From: Iris pallida
Lineage: Eukaryota > Streptophyta > Magnoliopsida > Asparagales > Iridaceae
Direction: 5' to 3'
Length of the DNA stretch: 64,000 nucleotides
Assembly: GCA_029216955.1 (NCBI GenBank)
Contig: JANAVB010023996.1
Coordinates: forward strand, 16,978,142-17,042,141
The position numbers were made by a program, and so were the translations under genes. Positions 25,701 through 36,500 of this stretch are shown piece by piece; positions within the stretch are counted from its first letter, which is position 1; the number at the start of each line of letters is the position of its first letter. Below the pieces are notes generated by a model. It was given only the letters and a program-made list of their open reading frames with translations. It was not told the origin of the DNA and did no database searches.

Positions 25701-27478
25701 TAAAGTATGTGTGCACTCAGAAGGAGTTGAACATGAGGCAGCACAGATGGCTAGAGTTGATGAAGGACTTTGACATCCTACTTCAGTATCACCCAGGAAA
25801 GGCCAATGTGGTTGCCGATGCCTTGAGTAGGTATCCGACAGCCATGTGTTTGACCATGGATTGATATTTGCTTACAGACTTGGAGAGCCTAGGGATTGAG
25901 GTGATCGTGCCCGGAGTGCAGATGCAGATGTGGGGCATACAGATACAGTCGGACTTGGTGGAAAGGATCAAGGCGACTCAGTTTGAGGACGTTGCTCTGC
26001 GGTGTCTCCGAGAGCAGGTCCGAGCAGGATTGGTGGACGGCGAGTTTTCTCTTGCAGAGGATGGTGCCTTGAGGCACGGTTCCAGGTTATGTGTGCCCAG
26101 CGGAGAGCTCAGAGAGCAGGTTTTGTAAGAGGCCCACAGATCTCAGTACTCTATACACCCTGGTGCCAACAAGATGTACCGAGATCTGAGGGAGCATGTT
26201 TGGTGGTCCGGGATGAAACGGGAGGTGGCTCGCTTCGTGGCTAGGTGCTTGGTCTGTCAGCAGGTCAAGGCAGAGAGGCAGAGGCCCGGTGGATTGTTGC
26301 AGCCGCTACCCATTCCCGGATGGAAATGGAAGCATATCACTATGGACTTCGTATCAGGATTACCGCGTACACCAGGAGGAAAAGACGCGATTTGGGTCAC
26401 CGTTGACAGGTTGACCAAATCGGCCCACTTCTTGCCATTTAAGGTGGGTACGTCTACAGAGAGGCTGGCGGAGATGTATATGCGGTAGATAGTCAGGATT
26501 CATGGGATTTCGGCCAGCATCATCTCAGATCGGGATAGTTTCTTTACTTTCCATTTCTGGAGGAGTCTGTAGATTAGCTTGGGCACTCAACTCAAGTTTA
26601 GTACTACATACCACCCCCAGACGGACGGACAGTTAGAGAGGACTATTCAGACACTTGAGGATGTGCTGCGGACGTGCGTCCTGGAATTTGGAGGTTCCTG
26701 GGAGGATTATCTATATTTGGTGGAGTTTGCTTACAATAACAGTTTTTAGGCCAGCATTGAGATGTCACCTTTCGAGGCTCTGTACGGGCGTAGGTGTCGT
26801 ACACCCTTATCTTGGGATAATGTTGGTGAGCGAGCTTTACTGGGGCCAGAGATGGTTGTTGACGCAGCCGAGAAGGTAAAGCTCATCACGGACAGACTTC
26901 GCGTGGCGCAGGACAGACATCGGCACTGGGCCGATAGCCACCGGAGGCCCTTGGAGTTTGACGTACAGATTAGAGTATGATTAGATTTTGGTTTATTTGT
27001 TTGTGATTTTGATCATATTGTTTATCATAATTAATTGAGACTTTGCTTGTGATTAGGTTGGAGACCAGGTTTTCTTGAGGATATCTCCTACTCTGGTACG
27101 ATACGTTTTGGTGGAGGTGGGAAGCTTAGCCCGCGCTTCATCGGCCCTTTCGTTATCAGCGGAAGAGTCGGTAACGTGGCATACAGGCTAGACTTGCCAC
27201 CTGCACTAGTGGGGGTCCACAACGTATTCCATGTATCACAGTTGAGACGGTACGTGGCTGATCCTAGCCATGTGCTCGATCATTCAGAGATTGAGGTTGG
27301 ACCTTCTCTCAGCTATCCAGAGCAGCCAGTGGAGATTCTGGATCGACGGGAGAAGGTTCTGAGGAACCAGGTGATACCTTTGGTACGCGTCGCATGGAGG
27401 CATCATTCTCCAGGAGAGTCTACCTAGGAGCGGGAGGATGAGATGCACGAGCGTTACCCATATCTTTTTGGACCGTGA
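22763..27478 (+). pseudogene. gag-pol polyprotein, element B (many nonsense codons)
   Basis: Starts with ATG at 22763 (MVETRSQRT), directly after a CTTCAG|G sequence that looks like a 3' splice site. Order: Gag, two CCHC knuckles (CAYCKKPGHVTNEC, CLVCGSADHQMREC), protease FDSGASHSF near 24118, RT with FIDDILIYS near 25060, RNase H, integrase (VDRLTKSAHF) and chromodomain-like tail. About 13 stops lie in the same frame, near 23324, 23759, 23768, 24017, 24269, 24947, 25646, 25862, 26126, 26486, 26567, 26747 and 27425. Each is explained by one C-to-T or G-to-A change (CAG, CAA, CGA or TGG). The RNase H motif reads YINASGKG instead of YCDASGKG, so a catalytic Asp is Asn. A 94-bp intron-like insertion lies at 26963-27056, and one base is missing near 27090. 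Inactive. Confidence 0.92.
26963..27056 (+). other. 94-bp GT-AG intron-like insertion in the integrase region of element B
   Basis: The coding frame for LEFDVGDQVFL is interrupted after GAC. The insert is AT-rich, starts GTACAG and ends GATTAG. Removing it exactly restores D-V-G-D, which elements A (LEFSIGDHVFL, LEFSVGDHVFL) and E (LEFQVGDHVFL) have uninterrupted. It carries an in-frame stop and its length is not a multiple of three. It could be a retained small intron or an insertion that happens to have GT-AG ends. Confidence 0.7.
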
Positions 27479-27543
27479 GGTATACTTTCTATCCTTCTCA
27501 TCAGCTACTTTTCGCCTTTCAATTTCGAGGACGAAATTCTTTT

Positions 27544-27557
27544 AAGGAGGATAGATT
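27544..27557 (+). other. Polypurine tract, element B
   Basis: AAGGAGGATAGATT lies directly before the TGTCAC start of the 3' LTR. The palindrome AATTTCG-AGGA-CGAAATT lies just upstream at about 27521-27538. Confidence 0.7.
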
Positions 27558-30500
27558 TGTCACTACCACATTTCTAGTTTGAGGGTATTTTTTCATTTTT
27601 GTGATTATTTGAATTTATTATAATTTATTTGAATTTATGGGAATTTTTAGAATTTATTTTGGAATTGTTTGAATGAGGGTGGACTAGGTTGACTTTGACT
27701 AGCAATGACCATGGAAGACTAACCTAGGAGCTAACCCTAGTTGAGTTTGGACTTGGTTAGGTCATGCCACCCTAGTTAGACTAGATTTGACCCATGGTTT
27801 GGTTATTTGACTCAAGTTAGGATATTAAGTCATAAGCCATGACTTGTGGTTGAACCCTTAAATCAATAACTAGCCATAGAAGCCCAAAGCCCATTAACTA
27901 ATACCTAACCCTAACCCTAATCTCTAGTGGCCGACCACATAACCCACATTGGGAATCCCCCCTATAAGTATTCTCCTCCATTTAGGGCTAGCCTCTTTAG
28001 GAAAGAGCAAGTTTTAGAAAGATGTATTTTCTCAACTTCAATAATCCATAGAAATTCCATTTTAGCTCCTTTTTCCCTCAAACAAATTGCAATAGGTTTT
28101 AAATTAAGTGTTCTTGCTGTTGTTATATGTTATTCTCAGATTCAATCCAATTTGGAGAAGTTTGTTAGCAAGAGGAAACCCCCATTTGAGGCTTTTCTTG
28201 CATTTAGTCACCAACAGGTAAATCTTTATAAACACCATTAAAATTAGGTTTTAATTGCATGAATGCCTAGCCCTAAGTGTCCTGGTCCTGTAGGAATAAG
28301 ATTTGTGGATTTTTTGTGTCCTGTATGTGTCCGTATCGGACACGTATCAGTGATGGCTGTAAGTGTTTGACGAAATGCCCCAATGGGCATTTCGATTCGT
28401 TTTTGTAAAAGTTTTTGAATAGAAAATGTTGTTTTGTAGTGGCTTACATGTTTCTAGTGTACTGAGTTTGAATTGAGGTCGTGTCGTGTCGCTTTGACAC
28501 TCGTGCACACGTGTTTGGATACGCGCGCGCGGCCTAGGCGCATCCCCTGCTACTCGGGGCTTCTGTAGGACACGACACAGGTTTGTTTGACACGAAACTT
28601 GGTGGACACGAGAGGGCATGCACTGACATCATGCCCCCAAAGTTTCTTTGGGTCTCGTGTAGGGGTTAGAGAGAAATCGGTCGTGCACGGGAATTGCACT
28701 GTTTTGTGCACAGATTATTGAGGCCACTGATACGGCCTTCAATATCGGACACAGCGACACGTGGACCTATTTCAGGGACACACACACCTAGCTGGACCCT
28801 GGGTGAACTACCCTGCACGAAGACACGACCCCATTCGTGTCGTGTCGAGTACACGACACGCGTGCACACACGCACGAGCCTGTGCACACTGCACAGTGCC
28901 TGTGTGCACTGTTTGGTGTTTTAAATCATTTGGACACGTTTGTGTCCTCTTGCTTGGACACAAACACATTGTATGACATGAACACATGTTGGGTTTACTT
29001 TACTAACCATTAGTTTTGTATTTTAATTTAATTTTGATGATCAATTTCCAATTTCCCCCAAAAACCCGATACATGCTATATTTCAGTTTCCAGTTTTTCA
29101 TTTTTGAGTTTTAGCATTCTTTTTGATTAATTTAAATGCTGTTAATTACATATTTAAGTTCCTAAAACTGTTCTCCTATAAGTTATCTACATGTGTGTCA
29201 AATTTGGGTTGAAATGGTTATGAATTGATTTCGAAATGGGGGTGATATAGAGTTGGACTGTTTTACAAAAACTGAAAACTGATTTGCTGAGTTTTCATGT
29301 TGTTTAGAACTCAAATCTGAGTTTATAAAACCTGATATTACTGTGTGTTAATAATTGAATCCTTTTTCCTTTAACTGAGATTCATTTTGATATATAAAAC
29401 ATGAGATTTGATTGATGTTTTCCCTCTCTCATTGACACTCACATTGCCCCTCTAACACCTAAACCTGTGACACTCTCACACACACCATTACACACACACA
29501 CACAAATCCTGATACACACACACACACACACTAGGTTCCTGTCACATAGGGACAGTCCCCCTCTCTCACTCACAGTTCACTCATTCACTCTCTATATTTC
29601 CTATTTTTCCTAATGTAAATATATGTATATATGTAATGTATATATAATGTAATGTGTACCTATGTATATAATATAAATTGGTGTATTATATATGTATCTA
29701 GTATAGATACATGCATTGGATGAATAGGTTATATTAGTATATATACAAGTATCATATATATGTAACTTGTGTGTGTACTAAATATATGTATTATATATAT
29801 ATATGTGTTATGTTTTAGATTACATAAATATATCAAGAGTGTTATGTTTTAGATATAGATTTTGACTTGTGTATGTGTTAGGGTTGGCCTATAGGCATGA
29901 TATAGCCTATGGCATATATGTGAGTCTGTTTGACTAGTGAGCCTAGATTGGGCTTGTACAGCTTTGTTAGACCTAGAATAGACTTGCTAGACTAGACTTG
30001 TTAGACCAAGTTTGACCAAAGTTGACCTAGTTTGACTTCTAGGGTTGACCAAAGTTGACCAAGAGTTGACTTTAGCCTAGATTGACCTAGACTCATGTAG
30101 AGTGCATAGTAGAACTTCATTTTACCATTTTAGACTTGTTGTGACTTGTGCTGTTCTGATTAGGAACCAGACACCTCTCCTCGGACAGTATATTTCATCC
30201 GGACACTCAGATACCAGGTGAGTACATTCTCTGATCATTTTATATCCTGCTTAGAATTATTTTCTGCATTAAATTACTTTACTTGTTACTGTCACGTTGG
30301 TTACACGGATTGGTACTATATGGATCCCTTCTTGAGATGTTATCCCTTCAGGGAGCATCGGGTACTACATGTTCTGTGTGTTTCACTTACATGGCGTATC
30401 ACTATGCTTCATTGGTTCATTGATCACTTGTGACATATACTCTTATGATCACAGAGTCTTCCTTGAATCCTTATCCCATATATTGGGTTTCCTAGAATCT

Positions 30501-31394
30501 CCATTTATGGGACATCCATGTATCACCCTTCGGGGGCCTTTGCATGGAATCATAACATAACCTGGTTGGATCCTTGTGTATTGATTGGGGGTACGGGGGA
30601 GTAGAAGTAGACATGTGAATAATACCCAAGTAGTATCTCATCAGAATTATTCCGTAGTGTCTCATCAGAATCATCCCATGCCATTTACATGTCTATATTG
30701 TACTCTGACTCACTAGCCACTGTTAGTTCTTTATTATAGTAGATATTTCTATTACAGTTCTCTTTCTATTTACATACTATATTTCTTTCAGTACCTGTAT
30801 CTTACCTTACTGCATGATTATACTTTCTAACCTGCTATGAACTGTTGAGATGTATTGTGCTCGCTCATGTCCTGATTGGACCTGTTGAAAATATTACAGA
30901 GGACGAGAAGGAGGCCTGTGTGGATACCTTCTACGGGGCAGCCCTAGACGACACTTGCGAGCTGGACTCTCAGGAGGACCCAGCTCTAGCTGAGGACATT
31001 ACCCCTATTGCCTAGACTAGCTTAGTTAGGCCTTATCTTACTTATGTTGTCTTGAGACTGTTTAGCTAGACTTTATTTCTGTCAGGAGATTCTGAGTTGT
31101 ATATATTCTTTCATACTCAGTAGCTGAGATTTGTACTCTGGATATTTGTTGGGATGTTATCTTAGACTATTTTATCATCTGTTTTTCCTTGAGTTCTATA
31201 TCACATCGTGCTTCTTCTTCCTTAGTTGTGATTGAGTTTACTTCTATCATGTCACCCCCATTCGGGGAGTATAAACTGCTTAGTATATTATTGCTAGATG
31301 TTGTGACCTAAGACAGCGTTCTACCGTCGACACTGCGGCGTAGGCTGGACGTACCCACGTCACGTGCCCTTACTCTAGGGTGCGGGTCGTGACA
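27558..31394 (+). repeat. Element B, 3' LTR (3.84 kb)
   Basis: A full-length LTR from TGTCACTACC to CGGGTCGTGACA. It includes a region rich in GACACG/CGTGTC motifs (28310-28980), CA microsatellites near 29480-29530 and a TA-rich stretch. No protein-coding gene is credible in it. Confidence 0.88.
28310..28980. repeat. Cluster of GACACG/CGTGTC motifs in B's LTR
   Basis: The hexamers GACACG or CGTGTC, often overlapping as CGTGTCGTGTCG, recur more than a dozen times on both strands over about 670 bp. They are not a tandem array: spacing is irregular. The region is more GC-rich than the rest of the LTR. The 5' LTR copy of this region is missing, so it cannot be compared. Confidence 0.6.
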
Positions 31395-31736
31395 CGTGAT
31401 CTGCAGGCTGAACGGGTTGAACTGGGGGCTCCGGATCCCGGGAATGCATGACTCGGGAAGCTGCTCCAGAGTGTTGGGCTTGGTCCCCAGGTTGCTGCTG
31501 GTTCACTGGAGGTGCTCCGCCGGGCTTATCGGCAGGACCAAGAACAATGCCACTGAAGAAATGACATGGAAAACAATAAGGAAGGACCAAGATAGATCGA
31601 GGATATAAGCATATGATCAGGTCAAGATTTCAGAAAGATTAGGAGACACGGGTAGAGATCAAGGACGAGTGCTGATTGAAACATCTATTCGGTAAAACCC
31701 ACATATCTTGATTTACAAGACCTACATGGGCCACCA
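31395..31736 (-). pseudogene. Element D gag N-terminal fragment and primer-binding site, cut by element B
   Basis: Right of B's LTR lies the start of another minus-strand gypsy element. The primer-binding site is 31719-31736 (TGGTGGCCCATGTAGGTC, one mismatch to the tRNA-Ile complement). An open reading stretch from about 31590 down to 31395 encodes a P- and Q-rich Gag start (GPADKPGGAPPVNQQQPGDQAQ) resembling the N-terminus of element A Gag. The frame is cut at 31394 by B. A pyrimidine tract ending in CAG lies before the open stretch, as in A and B. The rest of D would lie beyond the left edge. Confidence 0.65.
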
Positions 31737-31880
31737 CTTAAACCGTATCACGCCCCAGAACCAGAATACTAGAGAGCGGGGGACAGACATAGCCAGCTAC
31801 GTATATTGAAGTGTAATCCACCTCGATATACGGTCACGGCTGTCTAGATGTATGAGGGTTTATTTACAAGCCATCAGTCT

Positions 31881-31885
31881 CTTAT
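31881..31885. repeat. Target-site duplication of element E (left)
   Basis: CTTAT, identical to 40108-40112 on the other side of the element. Five bases is the usual length for Ty3/gypsy integrases. Confidence 0.93.
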
Positions 31886-33523
31886 TGTCACGTCCCGATT
31901 CCGTAGAATCGATAGTCGTCCCCCGGGCGTGATGCCGTGCGAGCCTAACTTGCGCTCGTACAAGGCATAGTCATAAGGTTATCCGAAACACAAAAATAAG
32001 AGAATGCGCAGAGTAAATTGAACACACATTATAGAGAAGGAAACATAAGCTTTATTGATAATGAACATCATTTTCCAGACTCGATACAAAGGCGCCACGC
32101 GGGCTTTTGTTACAAACTGACTCCATTACAAAATGAACGTCGACGAGATAGCCATTCCATACGTTTTATCCCTTGATTACAACCAGCATTACAAAACCAC
32201 CTGGGATGACGGGGAGCCGCTCCATCTGTCTTCTTGGCCTTCGACAGCAGGGTCTTCAAAAGTTTGATCCAAGCTTCGATGCACGGACAAAGCTTCAAAA
32301 CACACGAGCGTTGCCTACCTTCACGTAGCACGCTCCTCCCGATCTATCGCACCTGTAAAGAGAGCGAGGATCAGTACAATCAACATGTACTGGCGAGTGG
32401 CTAATTAATTTCCAGGCTCTCATTTGGTTCAAGAATTTAGATAAAATCATACAACTTGCTTTTAGTGGTCTTTCTAGCAATCCTAGATATTTTCATAAGA
32501 AGCATTCAGTTACATCAAGATTTCCTCCGGCAGAGCGCACCGTGCGACATAAAAACTTACCATCACTTTCCTTGTTAGTTGATAACATTTATGTCAAGTG
32601 TTTGATATGGAGGTCACTGGCATTAACTAGCCATCTTGGACATAGCCTGGCAATACGGGACCCTTGCAACGCAAGTAGCGAGCCCCGATGCAAGTTCCCG
32701 TCTTACCGATTGCCTATTACCCAGCTCGGCTATAACCTGTTTCTTCCTAGGCCGAGTCGGTCCCGTGGCCCCGGGTTGCCGCTCGAAGAAACCATCGCCC
32801 TTGTCGACAAGTTGTCCATGACCATGATAGGTTAACATGGTGTATTAAAGATACCGTTGGGGCTTGTTATGTAATCAAATTATTTACTTGTTCGTTTTGC
32901 AGGCCTAAAATAATTCTATCTCTTTTCAACACAACACATTCTTTTTCACTTCTAACATACAGGACTTGTATTCTGTAAGCAATTCATTCAATTTTAGTAA
33001 CATTACCCGAGTTCTCATTTGAAATAGAGGGTCGAGACGAAGGGGGTCAGCCACTCACCTTGAGTTTTTACTTGAGGCGAGGGACTTGTTGGCTGCGCTA
33101 GACGTCGCCTACGCGATCACCTGAAATCGCACAAGCAACCGATTAGAATACTGTATTATGCAAGAGTTCGATAGGAAATGCGAGCTCGAAATGTAAACCA
33201 TGAAAACCATCAAAAACATTCACGAAAACGCATTCGGAAAACCAAAGCCAAAACCAACGCAAGCGGCGTGAAAAGCAGAGCAACGGGAGGTCTCTCCCGA
33301 CTCAGCCGCAGAGTCAATCCTCGAGGCACTACCCGCTGAATGTGGGACTTGGTTCCGAAGAAGCCATTCCATAACGTGAATGGATCTTAATTCAACCGTT
33401 CCCGTTTGATCGATTCGATCGATCCCGACCTATCGGTCCCGACCGAGTCGATAGCGACAGTGTTCCTTTCTCGCGCACCCCGTGGACGGACAACGGGGCA
33501 CGATGTAGGGACGGGGCACTACA
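31886..33523 (-). repeat. Element E, 3' LTR
   Basis: 1,638 bp, nearly identical to 38469-40107. In element orientation it begins TGTAGTGCCCC and ends GGGGCGTGACA-like (GGGACGTGACA). Short open frames here repeat in both LTRs and are not genes. Confidence 0.93.
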
Positions 33524-33578
33524 CCATAACCAACTAAAAATAAGTTTTGTCCTCGAAACTTAAGAACATAACCTACCT

Positions 33579-36500
33579 CTATGAAAATAATGAAGGAAAC
33601 TTTTCTTTCATCTCTGACTCGAGTTCCCATGTCGACTCTTCCGCCGCATGGTTCCTCCAGAGTACGCGAACAAGAGGGATCACTCGACTTCGCAGAAGCT
33701 TATCCTTGCGTTCTAAGATTTGAACTGGTTCTTCAATGTAGGATAAGTCAGACTTTAGCTCCAGCTGGCCAAAATCTACCACGTGGCTAGGGTCGTGCAC
33801 GTACTTCCGCAGCTGGGAGACGTAGAAGACATTGTGCACACCTTCAAGCGCCGGCGGTAGGGCAATTCTATAGGCTACTGGGGCGACCCGCTCGAGTACT
33901 TCGAACGGCCCAACGAATCTCGGACTCAGCTTCCCCTTCGCGCCGAACCGAGTAACTCCTCGCATAGGCGACACCTTCAGGAACACATGATCGCCCACCT
34001 GGAACTCAAGCGGTTTTCGATGGGTATCGGCGTAGCTCTTTTGCCGACTCTGTGCAATCTTCAGTCTTTCCCGAATGAGCTTGACCTTCTCCACAGTCTG
34101 TTCCACCAGCTCCGGGCCGAGTATCTGCCGTTCCCCGACTTCATCCCAGCAAATGGGCGATCTGCACTTCCGGCCGTACAAAGCTTCATACGGCACCATT
34201 TGGAGGCTGGACTGATAGCTATTATTGTATGCAAATTTTGCCAACGGTAGGTGGACGTCCCAGCTTGATTTGAAGTCAATTGCGCAGAGCCGTAGCATGT
34301 CTTCGAGAATCTGATTAACGCGCTCCGTTTGGCCGTCGGTCTGAGGATGGTAAGCTGAGCTGAATTGCAACTTGGTACCCAGCGCCGACTGAAGGCTACT
34401 CCAGAATTGCGACATGAACCGTGAATCCCGATCAGAGATGATGGATACTGGAACTCTGTGCAGCCGTACTATCTCGTCAAGATAAATCTGTGCCAGGCGA
34501 TCAATGCTCCAAGTAACTTTGATGGCAATGAAGTGCGCTGACTTGGTTAGTCGATCGACGATGACCCAGATAGCGTCGCTCCCCCGTGGTGTCTTCGGTA
34601 GGCCAACAATAAAGTCCATCGTGACATGATCCCATTTCTACTCTGGAATGGCAAGGTTCTGCATCTCTCCGCCCGGTCGTTGATGCTCAGCTTTCACCTG
34701 CTGACAGGCCATACATTGCGACACGAAGAGCGCCACATCTCTCTTCATCCCGTGCCACCAGAAGGTCGTACGGAGGTCCTTATACATCTTGGTACTGCCT
34801 GGATGCAATGTATATTTCGTATAATGGGCCTCCGACATTATCTCCTTTCGTAGTTCTGAATCATCCGGAACACATAGTCGGCCATTCATTCTCAGCACGC
34901 CGGTCTTGTCTTCCGCAAAGTCGGTCGCACTACCTGTTGAAATTCGCTCACGCATTTTCTTCAGGTACGGATCATCCTTCTGAGCGGTCTTGATCTTTTC
35001 CAGCAGACTCGGCTCTAACTGCAGCTGCGCCAACCGTATATCCCTGAATCGAACCCGGAGATCGATGTCCATTTCTTCTAAATCTTGTAATAGTCTGCGG
35101 TTGATGGATAGCGAGGCAAGATATTTTCGACTCAGAGCGTCCGCCACCACATTTCCCTTGCCCGGAGTGTAGTCGATCGTCAAGTCATAGTCTTTGATCA
35201 GTTCGAGCCAGCGCCGCTGTCGCAAGTTCAACTCCTTCTGAGTGAAGAGATACTTGAGGCTCTTGTGGTCGGTATATATCGCGCACGCCACACCATATAG
35301 ATAGTGATGCCACAATTTCAACGCGAACACAATCGCTGCTAACTCCAAGTCGTGCGTAGGATAGTTCTTCTCGTACGGCTTTAACTGTCTGGAGGCGAAG
35401 GATATCACCTTGTTTCGCTACATGAGCACACATCCCAAGCCCTGGCCTGAAGCATCGCTGAATATCTGAAAACCCTCTTGTCCATCCGGAAGTGCGAGTA
35501 TAGGTGCTAAAATTAGTCGCTGTTTTAGCTCCTGGAATGAAGCTTCACAGTTATCCGACCACTCATACACGACTCCCTTCTGAGTGAGGCGAGTTAGTGG
35601 CGATGCAATCTTCGCGAAGTCTTTCACGAAGCGTCGATAGTATCCCGCCAAACCAAGAAAGCTTCGAATCTCACTAGCAGACGCAGGCCGCTTCCAATCA
35701 GCAACAGCTTCCACTTTCTTCGGGTCGACTGCAATGCCTTCGGACGAAATGATGTGACCAAGAAAGGATACGCTGCTTAGCCAAAATTCGCACTTACTCT
35801 ACTTCGCATACAACTCATGTTCTCGAAGTGTCTGGAGCACGGCCCGTAGATGTTCTGCATGCTGCGCCCTGTCTTTCGAGTAGACGAGAATATCATCAAT
35901 AAAGACTACCACAAATTTATCAAGGAAGGGTCGAAATACCCGATTCATCAGATCCATAAAGGCGGCAGGGGCGTTCGTCAGGCCGAATGGCATCACCAGG
36001 AACTCGTAGTGGCCGTAACGGGTGCGAAAGGCTGACTTTTGCACGTCGTCTGACTTGATCTTGAGTTGATGATAGCCCGAGCGGAGATCAATCTTCGAAA
36101 ATACCGAGGCGCCTTGCAGTTGATCGAATAGGTCGTCTATGCGGGGCAATGGGTACTTGTTCCGGATGGTGGCCTTATTCAGCTCTCGGTAATCGACGCA
36201 CAGACGCATAGACCCATCCTTCTTCTTCACGAACAATACGGGCGCTCCCCACGGTGAAACACTAGGCCGAATAAACCCTTTATCGAGTAACTCTTGTAGC
36301 TGGACCTTGAGTTCCTTCAGTTCAGCAGGAGCCATTCTGTACGGGGCCTTAGAAATCGATCGAGTATCGAGAAATGTATCGATGCTGAACTCGATCTCTC
36401 GGTCGGGGGGCATGCCGGGTAGCTCGTCCGGAAACACATCGGGGAATTCTGCCACAACGTCGGTCTGACCTACGTTTGCACCATCCTGTCGTATGTCTCG

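Larger units (their letters stand above)
20455..31394 (+). mobile_element. Element B: Ty3/gypsy chromovirus, plus strand, 5' LTR truncated by C
   Basis: Partial 5' LTR 20455-22516, primer-binding site 22526-22543, gag-pol 22763-27478, purine tract 27544-27557 and full 3' LTR 27558-31394 form one element. The missing first 1.8 kb of the 5' LTR corresponds to 27558-29340 of the 3' LTR. Element C begins exactly at the break, so C inserted into this LTR. B in turn ends inside the gag of element D. Confidence 0.88.

Noticed and set aside
32542..32835. 97-codon open frame in the left LTR of E, with a copy at 39125-39418
   Set aside because: It occurs in both LTRs, has no known domain, and LTRs of this group do not encode proteins.
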